Part shown: positions 6,014-7,014 of the stretch, in pieces | Layout: each line of letters starts with the position of its first letter | Position numbering within the stretch: position 1 is the stretch's first letter | Assembly: GCA_949128015.1 (NCBI GenBank) | Contig: CASBRC010000253.1 | Coordinates: 1-7,014 of the forward strand | Source: Synechococcales cyanobacterium PMM_0003 | Lineage (GTDB): Bacteria > Cyanobacteriota > Cyanobacteriia > Pseudanabaenales > Pseudanabaenaceae | Length of the DNA stretch: 7,014 nt | Reading direction: 5' to 3' | Position numbers and translations under genes: made by a program | The notes under the pieces: generated by a model | What the model saw: the letters and a program-made list of their open reading frames with translations, nothing else | Told to the model about the DNA's origin: nothing | Database searches by the model: none

Positions 6014-6496
6014 TTAGTCTTCGACTTTGATTGAGAGAATTTTGTCTCCACGACGGATGGCTTGAGCTACTTCAGTGTCTGCGGTATGACCAAAAGCTGC
6101 GTATTGACCATCCAAAAACGATGCATCACCAAGGGTAATAAAAAATTGACTGGTGGCACTATTCGGGTCATTAGTACGCGCCATCGAAAATACGCCTGCT
6201 TTATTGTGCTTAAGCACTGGTTTCTTACCACCAGTTAGAATGTTGCCAATAGTAGCTTCGGTGTCACCATCAGCCCAGATTTCCAGCTTGATGCGATCGC
6301 CCGATCCACCAGTACCGTTACCAAGAGGATCGCCACCTTGGATTACAAAACCTGGCTCGACACGGTGAAAAGTTAGCCCGTCATAAAAACCGTGCTTGGC
6401 TAGGTCTACGAAATTTTTGACAGTAAGTGGGGCGTGTTGGTCATCAAACTCAGCACGAATTGTTCCTTTTGCGGTTTCGATTACGGCACGGATCAT
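6014..6496 (-). CDS. Cyclophilin-type peptidyl-prolyl cis-trans isomerase
   Basis: A 160-residue single-domain cyclophilin without signal peptide or membrane segment, so probably cytoplasmic. It catalyses cis-trans isomerisation of proline peptide bonds during protein folding. LTFHRVEPGFVIQGGDP (41-57) holds the catalytic arginine R45 and the substrate-contacting Q53. FSMARTNDPNSATSQFFI (103-120) holds M105, Q117 and F119. FLDGQYAAFG (127-136) has Phe where eukaryotic forms have the cyclosporin-binding Trp, as in many bacterial PpiB-like enzymes. A loop at about 72-99 (WADGDTEATIGNILTGGKKP) is longer than in the shortest bacterial forms. The gene is divergent from the phasin-like gene and convergent with vapC. 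Its stop is next to the MITE-like element, so its native terminator may have been displaced. Confidence 0.95.
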   Translation of the reverse strand: MIRAVIETAKGTIRAEFDDQHAPLTVKNFVDLAKHGFYDGLTFHRVEPGFVIQGGDPLGNGTGGSGDRIKLEIWADGDTEATIGNILTGGKKPVLKHNKAGVFSMARTNDPNSATSQFFITLGDASFLDGQYAAFGHTADTEVAQAIRRGDKILSIKVED

Positions 6497-6540
6497 AAAT
6501 AGACTTACCTGAAAGTTTTTGTAAATTTAAAGCAGCTTAA

Positions 6541-6546
6541 AGTATA
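6541..6546 (-). promoter_or_regulatory. Candidate -10 element for the cyclophilin gene
   Basis: On the minus strand TATACT lies about 45 nt upstream of the ATG, a near-consensus -10. A second TATACT occurs further out (6580-6585). Neither has a convincing TTGACA at the usual spacing, so the assignment is tentative. Confidence 0.33.
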
Positions 6547-6641
6547 ACAATCGCTGAGGCAAATGTCTGTAACCTTAAAAGTATAGAAAAGAATAGCGAT
6601 CGCAGAATCTAGCGACATTGGCAACAGCAATTCTGATTATA

Positions 6642-6696
6642 AAAATCGGTTTTTTGAAAGAGCCGCCTACGGCGGCTCTTTCAAAAAACCGATTTT
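6642..6696. repeat. Perfect inverted repeat (26-bp arms, loop tac) in a divergent intergenic region
   Basis: Positions 6642-6667 and 6671-6696 are exact reverse complements with a gagccgcc/ggcggctc core and mirrored A/T flanks. In form it is a bidirectional intrinsic terminator. Both neighbouring genes, however, start rather than end here (cyclophilin leaves leftwards from 6496, the phasin-like gene rightwards from 6779). No coding frame of meaningful size on either strand ends at it. It could insulate the two promoters, end an unseen small RNA from 6497-6641, or be an attenuator in the leader of the phasin-like gene. Confidence 0.9.
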
Positions 6697-6704
6697 GGGG
6701 TTTG

Positions 6705-6724
6705 CAAGGGGCTTAAGCCCCTTG
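6705..6724. repeat. 20-bp perfect palindrome
   Basis: caaggggctt is followed directly by its reverse complement, with no spacer. It begins 8 nt after the larger inverted repeat. It could be a second hairpin, a dispersed palindromic repeat, or a symmetric protein-binding site upstream of the phasin-like gene. Confidence 0.85.
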
Positions 6725-6738
6725 TTCAATTTGAGGGG

Positions 6739-6744
6739 TATGAT
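6739..6744 (+). promoter_or_regulatory. Candidate -10 element for the phasin-like gene
   Basis: TATGAT lies 34 nt before the ATG at 6779. No good -35 is seen at 16-18 nt upstream, where the 20-bp palindrome ends. If it is used, transcription would start after both palindromes and they would not be in the mRNA. Confidence 0.25.
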
Positions 6745-6761
6745 GGATACAGATCGGCTTT

Positions 6762-6767
6762 GAGGAG
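6762..6767 (+). promoter_or_regulatory. Ribosome binding site for the phasin-like gene
   Basis: GAGGAG lies 11 nt before the ATG at 6779-6781 and selects this start over the earlier ATG at 6742. Confidence 0.65.
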
Positions 6768-6778
6768 CATATAGATTT

Positions 6779-7014
6779 ATGGATAGCAATAATTTGCTGA
6801 AGCAGTTGCTAATGCTTGGTGTTGGTACGACATCCATTGTGTTAGAAAAAATCAAAGAAGCCAGTGAAGATTGGGTCAAAGATGGCAAGATCGATCCTGA
6901 ACAGGCTTCGGAAATTCTCAATGATATTGCTAGCCGTCTTAAGTCGGAACAAGGCAATCTAGACAATTTAATCCAGCGCCAAATTCGCAATGTGATGCAG
7001 GATTTGGGTGTGCC
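6779..7014 (+). CDS. Phasin-like protein, 5' part (cut by window end)
   Basis: The frame is open from the ATG at 6779 to the window edge, giving 78 codons. It begins MDSNNLLKQLLMLGVGTTSI, continues with EKIKEASEDWVKDGKIDPEQ, and reaches QRQIRNVMQDLGVP at the edge. This matches a short cyanobacterial family often annotated as phasin or polyhydroxyalkanoate granule-associated: an amphipathic N-terminal helix, a D/E-K-rich helical middle and the QxRNxMQDLGVP motif before a C-terminal coiled coil. The usual length is a little over 100 residues, so perhaps 30 or more residues are missing to the right. The phasin name rests on family resemblance. No polyhydroxyalkanoate genes are visible here, so a general membrane- or granule-associated role is equally possible. 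Confidence 0.78.
   Translation, partial: MDSNNLLKQLLMLGVGTTSIVLEKIKEASEDWVKDGKIDPEQASEILNDIASRLKSEQGNLDNLIQRQIRNVMQDLGV

Noticed and set aside
6153..6368. 71-codon plus-strand frame
   Set aside because: Antisense shadow of the cyclophilin gene, whose conserved motifs fix the true frame.
6561..6587. Very short plus-strand frame starting ATGTCTGTA upstream of the hairpin
   Set aside because: Only seven codons with no ribosome site, so it cannot explain the hairpin as a gene terminator.
6667..6990. Open frame of about 107 codons on the minus strand
   Set aside because: It lies antisense to the phasin-like gene, which has a clear ribosome site and family motifs, and its end is made of the hairpin at 6642-6696. 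The protein shows no domain pattern.

Overview
The window reads as cyanobacterial. The octamer GCGATCGC (HIP1) occurs at ten places (starting at 1273, 1528, 1572, 1639, 1843, 1901, 2536, 3739, 6293 and 6596), where about 0.1 would be expected by chance in 7 kb. The protein set also fits: HmpF, a phasin-like protein and a flavodiiron-type flavin reductase domain. HmpF points to a motile, type IV pilus-bearing lineage. A Pseudanabaena-like filamentous cyanobacterium is my guess, from general sequence style only.

Layout. On the minus strand at the left (1-780) are a 44-residue single-helix membrane protein gene, a symmetric hairpin terminator, a stand-alone flavin reductase-domain gene, and a very long perfect inverted repeat (1-93) that swallows the last codons of that gene. 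A compact plus-strand run (901-3326) follows: a GIY-YIG domain fused to a membrane hairpin, a degenerate ADP-ribosylglycohydrolase-like protein, a 60-residue small protein, and an OppC/DppC-type ABC permease whose ATG overlaps the preceding stop. hmpF (3476-5164), a coiled-coil protein of type IV pilus motility, comes next and ends in another perfect hairpin. A VapB/VapC-type toxin-antitoxin pair (5214-5881) and a small MITE-like element (5917-6012) form a probable acquired segment. The right end has a minus-strand cyclophilin (6014-6496) and, divergently, the 5' part of a phasin-like gene (6779-7014, cut by the window edge).

How the genes relate. Most are ordinary housekeeping or membrane functions, and I see no pathway joining them all. 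The strongest shared pattern is non-coding. Four unrelated hairpins (1-93, 606-640, 5158-5200, 6642-6696) are perfect, fully symmetric inverted repeats. Their mirror symmetry runs past the GC stem, through the A/T tracts and into flanking sequence. Two of them include a stop codon, and one includes six codons of a gene. The hairpin at 6642-6696, with the 20-bp palindrome at 6705-6724, sits between two divergent genes, where an ordinary terminator would not be expected.
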